Shown piece by piece: positions 44,733 through 55,542 of a stretch of DNA of 64,000 nt. A model generated the notes under the pieces. The model had not been told where the DNA came from, made no database searches, and saw nothing but the letters and a program-made list of their open reading frames with translations. This DNA comes from Aquanectria penicillioides (taxonomy: Eukaryota > Ascomycota > Sordariomycetes > Hypocreales > Nectriaceae): positions 868,001 to 932,000 of the forward strand of contig PYIU01000001.1 in the NCBI GenBank assembly GCA_003415625.1, written 5' to 3'. The translations under genes and the position numbers were made by a program. Each line of letters starts with the position of its first letter. Position 1 is the first letter of the stretch.

Positions 44733-46404
44733 AGGCACCTTTTACGGACTTGGCTACGAGCTATATCTCTCAGGCCCGTTGGGGTTGCTGATTGGGTTTG
44801 GATTAGTTAGTAGGTGCCGAATGGGAGTGCGCGGATTCAATGTAACTAACCAAGACAACCATTGCTGTTTGGCTTTTGATGCAGTGTGTTGGAGAAGTGA
44901 CGGCCACGTTCTCAGTTTAGGTAAGGCTTCATTGAGCATGCAAAACTATTCGTGGATCCAGCCATGAGTTCTATCCTTTCATAGCTATACTACATAATGT
45001 GGAGTCTCTACCTTGCTTCTGGTGCGCAATTGCTCAATATCTCTTTTGGGTTCTCCTCACTGACAAGAAGCACAGATCGAAACGCTGCTGTCCTCATCTT
45101 GAACTACTGGGTGTCTAACAGCACCATGTCATCATCGGCGTGGTATCTCATATTTTTGGGTCATCTTCAATCTGATTACCACATTGGGCGCTCGGATCTA
45201 TGGAGGGCTCGAGTATGCTTTCGAAATGTTCAAATTTGCGCATTGGTGGTTCTCTTCTTCATCTCTATTCTCACAAACGTTGGTGCTTTTGGCAACGGAT
45301 ACGTTGGGTTTCGTTAGTAGACGCCCCTAGATGGACCAATCATTAATGGAATTAGAGGGTTCGACCAAGTTTTTATCCTCGCAGCAACCTATTATGTGTG
45401 CACAGAAGTCATTTCTCTGGCAACCGGCGAGTCCAAGAACCCACAGCGAGATGTCCCAAGGGTAATCAAGTATGATACGGTCCCAATCAGATTTATATTG
45501 TTTACAACCTAAGTCGTTTCAAAGTATGCCTTCCATTACATATAGAATTCTCATCATTTACATAGGGATGGCTTTCTTCCAGATCGTATCTACCCATCCT
45601 CAGCTGATGGCTTGATCCACGCCGACTCTGCCGTCGCATCCTCTCCATTCACCATCAGTTTGAGCTTGCTGGCTGGAAAACCTCGGGCCATTTCGTCAAT
45701 TTCTGCGAGAAACGGAGTCGTTTACGTGCAATCACGAACCCTTTACACTATGGGGTTGACCGAAAAAGCGCCGGCAATTTTCAAGCGAACAAGTAAAGGG
45801 GGAGGTAAGTTTTTTGCCACTCCGAATTTGGTTCCTCCTTGGATAAAGTACTGCCAAAATATAGTCCCATACATTGGCATCTTATTTTCAAGCTTGTAAG
45901 GTTGGCTGGCCCCCATGAATTTGTCGATGGACGCTGGCACAGTATTTACGTATTTCAACTCTGTCAGTGGAACAGCTGCCTATTTTACCAGGATCATCAT
46001 CATACTCACAATCTTCCGTTTACGCACGGGCTTGAATGCCCAGGGTGTCAATCTGAAGACATTGCCATTCTGTGCCTGCGGCAGCATCTGGATTTATCGA
46101 CTGACGGTTGCGTTTTTTGTCTTTTTGCTATTTATTCAGCGGTTCACATCCTTTAGCGATAGATTTCACATGGTGATCCTTCATTTCGTCATATATTACT
46201 ACACCTGCCTTTGTGGTGTTGTACTTTGGTTACAAATTCTACGATGGTACTTGACAGTAAGGCTCGCCTGACGGAAAGCTGTTTCGACTTGGTCAAACCA
46301 TATTTACTACTAGGGCTCGAGCACACGAAATGCCTCTGGCTGATCGCTTGATCCGTGACCCGACTCTTTTCGAAAACAGCGAGAAACTCTCACAACGACT
46401 CTAG
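44733..46404 (+). pseudogene. broken amino-acid permease (YAT type)
   Basis: Relic of a 12-helix fungal amino-acid permease. Pieces in order: YGLGYELYLSGPLGLLIGFG (helix 1-2 region, from 44733), then near 45150-45310 a segment of helices 4-6 (ALVVLFFISILTNVGAFG) and FDQVFILAATYY with the family's TGESKNPQRDVPR. Next come SSPFTISLSLLAGKPRA near 45650, VFTYFNSVSGTAAYF and CGSIWIYRLTVAFFVFLL, and a C-terminal tail that ends with TAG at 46402. These parts are in different frames with stops and gaps between them, including a poorly matching stretch 44820-44990. It follows the broken monooxygenase and may have been part of the same catabolic group. Confidence 0.78.
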
Positions 46405-46593
46405 CGTCTTCTAAAGGATTCATTATATTGATAACATTTTGGACCTGTTACGGAGAGAGCCTTGGAGAGAAGCTTAGACAATGATGATATAGATAGCATT
46501 TGAACTTTGGGATATTCACTTGATGGCCCTCTAATTGTATCGAATCAATTTTCCCAACCAATCCTTTTGAGTCCCAGCTCGCTGAAGCCCAGT

Positions 46594-46712
46594 ACATACG
46601 ACCATACCTACTAGGAAATACGGGATCCCGTCCGCTCTCCCATAGTCAATCTGGTAAGGGGCGGATTAGTACTCGGGTCGGTGACGACCGGGGAATTCCC
46701 GCTGTTGTATGT
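46594..46712 (+). rRNA. 5S ribosomal RNA, copy 3 (intermediate type)
   Basis: 119 bases with standard ends and internal promoter. The variable arm reads CCTACTAG against CTGGTAAGG and pairs fully, one pair being G-U, with the bulged A kept. Only three T residues follow directly, so termination may use the T-rich stretch about 20 bases further on. Confidence 0.94.
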
Positions 46713-47578
46713 TTATTTCTTGCTCATTCTCTTTTTGCCAAATTTGAATCTATAGACTACCTACCTACCTAGATGGGCAATTGCTGTTTCGTATTGCTAT
46801 TAGCATCAGTTTTGTCAAACCTAAATGCAGTTGCAGGCTGTGGGGCACCGGGCAGGGCCTCATCAGGAGAGTCTCTGGATGTAGATGTTTCGCTAAATTA
46901 TTACAGCTGTAAATGATGATTGAAGCCTGCTATGATTGCACGGAAATGTGAACTTTCCAAAACTCTTTTTAGGAAGCCAATCGATACAAAGAGTAGTGCT
47001 AGCTTGTAGGACATTTCCACTTGGGATGAAGGTAAATTTCTTGTTGCAAATATATGGCGTAAAGCCCCTGACTTGGGGGTATCGGCAGTTAACTGACCCA
47101 CTACAACTCATAGGGAATTTAAACATAAAACACTGCTCTATATAGAATCCCCAGTTATATACCATCCTTGTGAAACATATCCTGAGGGTGACATATCGGT
47201 GTTATGCGCATGAGGTAGAGGCGGCGTGGTGTCTAGGGGTGAACCCAATTTGACAACACCGTGGGTACTAACATACGCCAGCAACATCACAGGCAAGTGG
47301 AGGCTGGACAGGATGAACAAACGTACTTGTAGTAACTACAAAATATCTCCAGAAACCTTTTCTTACCCTCATATCACTTTAGACAATCCTAACAGTGTTA
47401 TTTACAGACCCCCAGAGCCCAAGAGCTCAGATGGCAGCATAGTGTCAAAAACATTATCCTCTATCATTTAGCATAAATAAGGGCTAGGCATGTTACTGCC
47501 ACATGCGAATTGAACGTTGAAGTAGTGCATTAATTGCCAGGCTCTCCAGCAACTTTACTCTTTCTTCAAAATGTCAAC
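46713..47578. other. intergenic, nothing seen
   Basis: About 870 bases, AT-rich, between the third 5S gene and the 3' end of the Thg1-like gene. No supported feature. Confidence 0.45.
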
Positions 47579-48403
47579 TCAATCCTTAGGCCAATACTTC
47601 TCCTTCAACAGAGTCAAATTCTCATTTGAAAATGTGGTCATTCCTCTATCCTCGCACCTCGTCTTTGTCCGTACTGCGGTGACTGACTCGCCAGTTTTCA
47701 TGTCTACCGCATCAATCTCTACTAAGGTCCGTTTTACAATGGACCCCTCCAATGCCCACTTTGGTACAGCATCCTCGTATACCACACCCTTCTCACTCTT
47801 TGCCATCTGAATCATCTCCTCTCTGTTCTTTCCATGCAGTTGCTTTGTTGAGAAGAGACTCCTAGCAAAGGACGACGCGCTGTTTCGGACGGCATCAACA
47901 CGACATCGCCAGATGACATTGTTGAGACACTCCTCCACGCTCGGCATATTAAACATGCGGCCATCGAAATGGGGAAGTGGAAGAGAGTCAAAATCCCTGA
48001 CCCCCGGCTCTGGCGATTCAGCCAGTGCAGCCATTAAGTGTGAATAGAAATGTACTGAGCAGAAGCCTGCAGCGAGTGAGACGATCTTCATGACACGGTC
48101 ATTGAAGCGACCAACCCCATCTGGGAAAACGAGGGTGATTTCATCGGACTGTGTGTATGCGAGGGTAGCTGCCGGAAATGCATGCAGCAGGTCGGCGCAG
48201 GTCTTGACCATCGCCGTGTGCAGTCTCTCATCGAATGGCTTGGCAAATCGTGCCGTGAATTTAGAAAAGTTGTGCCCGTCGAGTCGGAGAACAGCCGGTT
48301 GTGACTCTTCTAGATGGATGTCTGTTGTGGCTTCATACTCCTTCATGCGTGTACCTAGCGACTTGCGCGGCTGCTCGCCAGGCAATTCTTGCTGCTCTTC
48401 CAT
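47579..48403 (-). CDS. Thg1-like protein (tRNA 3'-5' polymerase family)
   Basis: Single-exon protein of 274 residues in the tRNA-His guanylyltransferase superfamily, which adds nucleotides in the 3'-5' direction. The metal-binding motif VLRLDGHNFSKFT (near residue 38) and AYTQSDEITLVF carry the conserved Asp residues. The middle part (FDGRMFNMPSVEECLNNVIW, then QLHGKNREEMIQMA) resembles the Thg1-like (TLP) branch found in bacteria, archaea and some eukaryotes more than canonical eukaryotic Thg1. So it may be an accessory tRNA-repair type enzyme and not the essential G-1 transferase. The start has MEEQQELPGEQPRKSLG and no signal. No intron is needed. Confidence 0.85.
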   Translation of the reverse strand: MEEQQELPGEQPRKSLGTRMKEYEATTDIHLEESQPAVLRLDGHNFSKFTARFAKPFDERLHTAMVKTCADLLHAFPAATLAYTQSDEITLVFPDGVGRFNDRVMKIVSLAAGFCSVHFYSHLMAALAESPEPGVRDFDSLPLPHFDGRMFNMPSVEECLNNVIWRCRVDAVRNSASSFARSLFSTKQLHGKNREEMIQMAKSEKGVVYEDAVPKWALEGSIVKRTLVEIDAVDMKTGESVTAVRTKTRCEDRGMTTFSNENLTLLKEKYWPKD

Positions 48404-49040
48404 TTTGCAGGTTCTTTATTGTTGTTGTTGTTGAAAGTTGTAAAGACTTGAAGTCAGAATGGATGCTTATGTATAAAATTCTAATCAATGCTCTTTGACT
48501 CATAGTGTGGCGAAGCAAGGCTAAATGCGCAGCATAGGCTTGACGACTCGCCACAGTTGGCAACATACAGAATGTGATCCCCATGATTACTCAAAGATGC
48601 CTTTGTGTTTTCCCGGAAATGAAGTATGTTGAAATTTTTTTCCTCTTGTGTACGCCATTTCGCCTCGAAGTTTAATAATCATCATTTAATCAACTCATTC
48701 ACACAAATTTCCTGTAGCGTAGTTTTGGCTGTCATCAGCCCCACACCTGTACTTGGCATCTTATTTCGATGTCGGCAAGCTTAGCACGCTGAGATTACCC
48801 AGTGGCTAATGGCTGCGACATGGATACAATAAACCAAACACTTTGTGGTCGACGCATCAATTGATAAATAGAGATTCAGCGCGGCAAAGCCTAGAGGCAG
48901 TGGGCAGCAAAGGGGGCATCGAGAGTTGACTGATCTTGCACGGAGACAAAAATTTCTTTCGGTTATTGATTCAATTTCCAATCACGTCCTCTCATCTCCC
49001 CCTTAGCGAATAGCACACCCAAAACCGGGGACCAACAATT
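48404..49040. other. intergenic, nothing seen
   Basis: About 640 bases between the Thg1-like start and the 3' end of the vWA gene. No supported feature. Confidence 0.45.
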
Positions 49041-51472
49041 TCATCCCAAGGGCGAGAACAGGGCCTCAATAGTCGATTCGAGATTGTCGGGACTTTCACT
49101 TAATTGCGCACTTAGCCATCTTTCTGCCTTTTCCACCAAAACCTCCCAGGCTTCCTTTTCTGCTATCAGTTTCTTCTTGAAAAATACCACCACGCAGGTA
49201 GTGGTTACAATGTCGTCTTTGTTGGCATGATGAGTGATACTATCAGGCAGACCTAGCTTTGAAGCAACCGAGAATTCGATGCCTGTAACTTTCTCAATAT
49301 TCTCTTCCCAGGTCCAATTGCCTGCGAATTTCTGAAGGGCAACCAATATCTCCAATTGGTTATGCGGGCTGATATTGCGGGTGACGAGACTAGGGGATGT
49401 GCTAAAAATAGGCATATTGCGTACCCGCTTTGGCTTCCAGCCATTTTCAGTCATAGCAAGAGGCTTGATCTCTTGGCAGGCAGTTAGCGGCATGGCTTTG
49501 TTTGCCTCGATCGTGGTGTCCTCGCGTCTAGCCCGACTAGAGCGCCGGCAAGACATAGTGTTGGTGTTGCCAGATAGTTGCATGGAAGCCATCGAGAGGT
49601 GGCCAAAAGGGATATACCCTTCAGGACTACTTTTCTGGCCTTTTTCACAGGTGTAGAATCCGAGAGCAGGATGTATAGCGTGGTTCTGTTAAATGTATAC
49701 AGAGCTGGAATTTCGGATGGAATTTGAAGATATTGCGGTGCAGTCACCGCTGGAATATAATCGTCTTTGCTTTCAACCGGTTCTTCATCTGGTTCTAAGG
49801 TTTCTTCAATCTGTCCATCAACATCATCCATATCACGGTTGAAGAGAGAGAAAGGGTGGGTAGTTGCGAGTGGCTTCGTCATCTCCTCCTCGGTCCCAAG
49901 CGAGTCTGGCACTCGCTCGATAATTTCGAAATCTTCATCGGAATCAGTAGACTCAGACAGCTCATACTTTATTTCAAGGCTGTAGTTGTTGATATGGGGC
50001 GAGAGGGCGCCTTTGAGCATGCGTACCACCTTCTTATCCATCTTTTCCCCGTCTTGGACCGTCTGCGCGAAGCCATTGCCTGCGCGAGCCACACCTTCGA
50101 TCAATGATGTACTAGCGTTCCTTCCGATTCCGAGGGCAAAGACGCGTGTTTGATTCCCGCCATTTTCAACCTCCTTATTGATGAGGTCAAAGATTTCTGC
50201 CTGATTCCGTACTGCACCGTCGGTGAGGAGTAGGACCTCCAGATTCATGCCCCCATAACGCCGAGAAAATGTGTCTCGAAGCGGGGCGAACATCTTGGTA
50301 CCTCCAAAATCTGCACGAAAATCCTGGATATGCAGGACCGCCTCATCAAGGGATTCTTCGCTATAAGTTTTAGATTTCGGCCAGAGAAAACTAAATTTGG
50401 ACCCGAAGCTGCAGATGTTGAACTTGATACCTAGGGGTAAGGACTTGAGAAAGATGTTCAGGGCAGCCTTGAGGTCTTGAATGGAGCTTGTCATGCTACC
50501 GCTACGGTCGCATACAAAAACGATTTCGGGCTTCTTAGCCGGAAGTTTGAACTTTGGGACCAGCGTGGCCATAAGGGCGCGATGGTTAGGAATGGTAGGG
50601 TGAGTCTCGATAAACGCAGCTGGGTCACCTAGCTTAGTAGCCTATATTTGGATGACAATGCTTTTTTCTAGTGCGGTTGACTCCTGTGATAGTGACACCG
50701 ATGCCTTGTGTAGGGAAGGCTCTGCAGATATGGCCGTGCTATTGGTGCCAATGTTCACAGAAATTGGGTGAGACGGGGATTCGATGGACTTGACAGTCGA
50801 TCCTTTGGGCATCTCGACGTCAATCATAATGCAAATTCCCTCTTCTTGCAGAATAGATCCCTCCAAAAGAGCCGCGTCGCCATATCGCGGCGCAACATGT
50901 GTTGGAATAGTAAATCGTAAGCCATCTTTCTCAGCATCATGCTTAAGCTCGCCGAAATATATCATTTCAATTGTGACTGTTTCGCCGGCTGTGATATTTC
51001 CAATAGTGGTGGCAAATATGTCGGCAGCATTCAGTGACTGCTCCAATAGTGCAGCTGTCTCTCCGAGGGCTTTCGCCTTTGCAAAATCCCCATTGCCTGC
51101 TTTTCGCTCTTTGACAACACCTTTGATGGTGCGGCCGAGCACTGTACAGGTGAACGCGACGACAGAGACTCCGTCATAGAGTGGGAAGATATAGCTCAAT
51201 TCGTCCAATGACTTTTCGGCCGAAGGATTCACAAAGGTTTGTGTAAGAGTTGTTCGAGAAATGGTGTTAATGACGGTTGTGCGAACGTCAACTTTGACTT
51301 TAGGGAGGTACTTTGGGCCCGAGTCAAGGACCACACAGCACCCGCATAGTAATGGGTCGGCTTGCTTCTTCAATTGCTCCATCTTTGCTATGAAACCTGA
51401 GGATAGCTTGTAAAGTTTAGGGTTGATTTGTCTTAAACCAGGATAGATCTCAGGGTTATTTGTACGCAACAA
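49041..51472 (-). CDS. VIT and von Willebrand A domain protein, interrupted
   Basis: Fungal protein of the inter-alpha-trypsin-inhibitor heavy-chain-like type. An N-terminal VIT domain spans about residues 55-190 (TTLTQTFVNPSAEKSLDELS, then FPLYDGVSVVAFTCTV and GNITAGETVTIEM). A vWA domain follows with a complete metal site (VFVCDRSGSM) and TDGAVRNQAEIF. The acidic middle ends near residue 580. The C-terminal tail (LVALQKFAGNWTWEENIEKV, then VVVFFKKKL) is typical of these proteins. Two breaks: codon 277 is TAG (50642-50644) where the same frame continues ATKLGDPAAFIETHPTIPNH, probably from CAG; and one base is missing in a C run at 49609-49611, where the frame moves from LKGIS to PFGHLSM. Without these the product is about 810 residues. 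It could be a young pseudogene or a sequence artefact. Confidence 0.8.
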
Positions 51473-53077
51473 AATATCAATACCCCCGGGGTTGAATATC
51501 TATTGGCGTCTCTGGTCTTAACCAAGTCGTTGATGAGAGTGATGCGAATAAGCTTGATAGAAGGAAGACAAGGATGGATCATCAAAGTGGGGAGTCGCTA
51601 AATGAACCTTCTCCAATTGAAATCCGAGTCATGTACCAATAGTTTTTCGTTTGCGGAAGTCTTTTGGTTGCATCTACTTAGATGTCCATGTACTCTCGAG
51701 TATGGTAGTGGCCAAGACTTGGTATTGGATAACTGAGCGAGCACTCGGTGTCCAAGTTCATCGATATTCCCTAGGACACAATTTTATCAGGTTCAAACCC
51801 ATTGTTCGGTCTGAATCATAGAGCTAAATAAAAAAAAAGTCAAAAGTGATTCTGTCGCATGTTCCTCATTGGATGTAGGAAATCGTTGGAGTCGACCCCG
51901 CTGTGGATTGTCGTCTAGACTCTTGGCACACAACTTGCTAGGGCGAGGCTATGACAGAGCATGGCCTCTACTCACTCTACCTCATGCGAAATCATTCAAG
52001 CTGTATCAGAAGGATATAATAAGTTGTAAGGGTTGACATGAGTGCGGTGCAGTATACAATAAATACCCTGTCCCATCAGTTGCACTTTGGCGTGATCAGG
52101 CGATTCACCTTGGTCAACGTTTTTCGAAGGATCCGAGTAATGACTCACCTACTTCTCGAATCCATAACAAGCGCCCTTGTCGTTGTGCATGAGTCACTCC
52201 TCAGGTGAGGAGAAACGAATTTAGTTCCACAGAGAGTGTCCTAGATGTAGCAACTACCCTTGCTAGTTTGCCGAATCCGTACCCCCCGTCCGTCCATAGT
52301 CCCCATTCTCAGTAATGGTAAGATTATTACCTGGAATCATCTCGAGATAATTTTCAGTAGCTTCCATCCAACACACTAGGGACTTGCAGAGACTATTGCC
52401 ATCAATTCTAACCTATGAGCCCAAAAAAGCAGGTTTACCGTAAGCCTCGTTTCATTCGTACAGCCTTATTTAGTGGTCATTTCTTGCCATATCGCGGTGA
52501 ATTCTCGGATTGAGAGCCATGGTGTCAGCTCTGATAACGAGATGCCCGCCATTCTTGTACTAGAAGCATCACAAGCTTACGAAAGGAGTATACTTTCCAT
52601 TGATCACATCCGACACAGGCCCTTTCTCCCAACATTTCTTCCATTTACAACCATATCCATGCTCATTTGCATCCACTATCCTGGCCATATATCTTCGATT
52701 TTCTCTAAAGTAAACTCTTGCCTGAGAGATGTCCATCACGGTCATCCACAAACAAGGGCCACAGTCAGTTTACTTTGAGTCACGTTTCTTTAAACTATAC
52801 CATAAAATCATTTACCCTGTAAACTAAATCTGTGGTGCTTGGCTGGTGAGATACAAATTCAGTGCAACCTTTTGGTACACCAGTTTAGACCAAATGACGG
52901 TCCCGCTCCATGAGACAAGAAAAACTAGATGAGGGGCACTGTCGACCACCCAAGTCTTGTTTCGGATTCTTCAGGCTTATTGGGTATAATTCGCCCAATG
53001 CGAGTTCGGCTGACTATTTCAACTCCATTGGCCCAATCTCTAAGCGGTGAAGAATAACTGACCTACACATTTCCATT
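51473..53077. other. 1.6-kb intergenic region
   Basis: No supported gene. A minus-strand frame at 52569-52751 reads like a small Cys-containing protein, but it lacks a start with a signal peptide, so I do not call it. Confidence 0.4.
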
Positions 53078-53224
53078 ATGCAGACACAGTCACCTTCTAC
53101 CACTCGAATCCTCTCAGTATTTGCATTACTTGTGCTCAGCTTCTTCGTCTGCAGCACAGCCCAGTTAATCCACATTAACCGCGAAAAAAGCAGCTTTTCT
53201 CAACTTTTGATCTACCGACAATGA
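53078..53224 (+). CDS. small signal-peptide ORF (48 aa) overlapping the kinase start
   Basis: ATG at 53078 opens a 48-codon frame with a strong signal-peptide-like core (RILSVFALLVLSFFVCSTAQ, residues 11-30). It ends at TGA 53222-53224. That stop overlaps the start of the kinase gene in ATGATGA. It may be an upstream ORF that regulates the kinase, or the remnant of a secreted-protein start. No homologue is recognised. Confidence 0.4.
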   Translation: MQTQSPSTTRILSVFALLVLSFFVCSTAQLIHINREKSSFSQLLIYRQ

Positions 53225-53814
53225 TGAGTAATACGTCGAAAGAAATCTCGGAGGTGCCACGTATGCTGTTCATACAGATGTCTGGTGCACCAGGCTCTGG
53301 CAAAAGCACGATGGCAAGGTTACTGGCGCAATCAATCAGCGCAGTGGTCATCGATCATGATATCATCAGATCCACTGTTCTCGACCACGATATTGAATTT
53401 GGCAAAGCGGCGAAGCTCGCTTACAATCTGGGCTGGGCGATGGCAGAGGATATCATTAAACAAGGCCTAAGCGTCATAAATGATAGCACTTGCAACTTCC
53501 AAGAGGTACTAAATCAAGGAACCACACTTGCTAAACGATACGGCTATGATTATTGGTATGTCGAGTGTAAGGTTGACGATATGAACCTTCTGGAGGAAAG
53601 GCTACGAAACAGAGTCCCGCTGAGGAGTCAGAGAACAAGTGTGTATCGGCCACCGTCCGATGCCAACAGCGACCGTAGCAGGGAAGATTCTATTGCACTC
53701 TTCAGAAAGTGGATAGAAAGTCCATGTCGTCCAGATAGCAACATAATCGTCGTCAATTCAACGACCAGTCCAGAAGAACGCCGAGACTATATACTGAAGT
53801 GTATTTATCGTTAG
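53221..53814 (+). CDS. small P-loop kinase/ATPase, 197 aa
   Basis: Single-exon soluble protein with Walker A GAPGSGKST (near residue 22) and VVIDHDIIRS as the second beta strand. SVINDSTCNFQE resembles a Walker B/acceptor region, and a lid Arg-rich stretch (LLEERLRNRVPLRSQR) follows. This is the layout of the AAA_33 / zeta-like small-molecule kinase group, which phosphorylates nucleosides, sugars or similar small substrates; the substrate is not visible. Two in-frame Met codons lie next to each other (53221 and 53224). The start overlaps the stop of the short ORF at 53078. Composition is like its neighbours. Confidence 0.82.
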   Translation: MMSNTSKEISEVPRMLFIQMSGAPGSGKSTMARLLAQSISAVVIDHDIIRSTVLDHDIEFGKAAKLAYNLGWAMAEDIIKQGLSVINDSTCNFQEVLNQGTTLAKRYGYDYWYVECKVDDMNLLEERLRNRVPLRSQRTSVYRPPSDANSDRSREDSIALFRKWIESPCRPDSNIIVVNSTTSPEERRDYILKCIYR

Positions 53815-54602
53815 AGTAACGAACAAGGCACTGCTCTTGTAGCACACGGGTCTAGTCAAGGATCAAATACTTGAAACTTCCTGAACACCAGGTTTCTTCC
53901 AACAGTCTCCCTTCTTGCAAGATTCGAGGCATTTTTTTTTCATTCATCGTTAATAAATGCAAGACCGCTTCAAGCTACATCGAAGGAAATATTTGTCCCT
54001 ATTATGCTTGATCAAAAATGAATAAGTGTTCGTTGAGACTTTTGCGTGTCCCAACTTTTAGGTCTGAATCCACTCAAATTCTAGAAATTCTCCTTCTCTA
54101 GATCTACTAAAAGGTAATAACCTCAAGTATAGACTGAGAAGTAATTGAAAGCGTACGGTAGCCAGCCAAGCATCTGGACTTGGACCACACATCACTAAGT
54201 CTAGTATCCCAGCTTGCAGCTTGCGTTGAGGCAAGAGGCTCCCATGATCAGCGTAGGTATGTCTGATCCTTGCTTGGAGGTTTTATTATTATTTGAGTAA
54301 TACCTACACGTTGTTGGTGCCAAAGGTCAAGTGATAAAATACGACTAAGTTACGTATGCGCTCAACCGTGAACGCTCATGACACCACTTGGGGTGCCGTT
54401 GTGCGAGAGACGTGCCCAATTTGACCCTTGACTGTAACCATGTATCAATTGAGGTGGTTTGCTTCCGTTTAATATATTTGGTGGGGACAGTTTGCTTTCA
54501 TTGGAATGAGTGCATGCATTCAGGGTGTTTGGAGAGCAGACTCTCGTCGCAGTTGCGGAGAGTATCTGCTACTGATAGGCTAAATCTACCGGAGGTTCAA
54601 GC
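53815..54602. other. intergenic, nothing seen
   Basis: About 790 bases, AT-rich in its first half, between the kinase and the fourth 5S gene. No supported feature. Confidence 0.45.
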
Positions 54603-54721
54603 ACATACGACCATACCCACTGGAAAATACGGGATCCCGTCCGCTCTCCCAGAGTCAAGCCAGTGAGGGGCGGACTAGTAGTTGGGTCGGTGACGACCAG
54701 CGAATCCCTGCTGTTGTATGT
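54603..54721 (+). rRNA. 5S ribosomal RNA, copy 4
   Basis: 119 bases, identical to copy 1 at 27104, with an eight-T terminator starting at the last base. Internal promoter intact. Flanks differ from copy 1, so the identity stops at the gene ends. Confidence 0.97.
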
Positions 54722-55542
54722 TTTTTTTGGCAGTATTCCTAAATTCTGATTTCATTTGGCTCTGTCATTGTGACAGATTGACGTAATGGATTGCTCTACA
54801 TTTTTGGAGGGGTTCGTTCTGCTGTCTGGTCTCTTACATGTCCTGTACCCAACAGCAAACGTGTCACGTGAGGTTCCATCTTCAGATCGATCCAGGCACC
54901 AGGCACCAACGGCGCTTTGGCCCAGCCACCTCATTTAGGGGCAGCAGCTTTCGCGTAGGGATGTGTCTGCACTGGCGCAACTCCTGGAATCATTAAGTTT
55001 TGTTAAGGTGCACAGGAATGCAACGCCTCAAAGTCTGTTTCGACAAGCAATAATCCCGAATTGATTGATCTCAGTAGAATTGCGTAGCATCATAGTCTAT
55101 GTTCCAACTTTTAGCAAACCCTTCAGGGGGTCAAGAGGTTGCAGGGTCACATGATCAAGGATTGGCCACTAACAGACATTATCGATCCGCCGTGTTGCGC
55201 CAGAGCCTTATTGCCTGCGAGGGAGAGAGCTGCGAAACACCACTCACTCACATCGACGCTTTTTCTCCTGTCACCTTGGCTAAACCTTTGTTGACTTCGT
55301 TCCTTGTTCGCATCAATCTCTGTATTCTATTTTTCTATCTAATTTTCGTTTTTGATACCCTCATCCTGTACTCTGTTGTTATTTGTCGTCGAGGCTCTCT
55401 CATTCACCTCAGCAACCGCCGTTGGGAAAAAAAACACATCGCACCTTGCGTCGGTTTGTTTGTTTGCCTGCGGTTTGCCATCCACTTGTTTATCACATTT
55501 CAAACACTTTTCACTCGGTGCGCCCCACTGAGCTCAAAGTGA
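54722..55542. other. promoter and leader of the dynamin-like gene
   Basis: No gene seen. From about 55250 the + strand becomes CT-rich, typical of a fungal leader before the start at 55543. Confidence 0.45.

Noticed and set aside
6326..50644. Reassignment of TAG to an amino acid, suggested by three in-frame TAG codons
   Set aside because: Several intact genes in the window end in TAG exactly where the family ends (HIR1, MFS, zinc-cluster gene), so TAG is a normal stop here.
52569..52751. Small Cys-containing minus-strand frame, possibly a secreted protein end
   Set aside because: No signal-peptide exon could be joined upstream, and stops interrupt the other frames; too weak.
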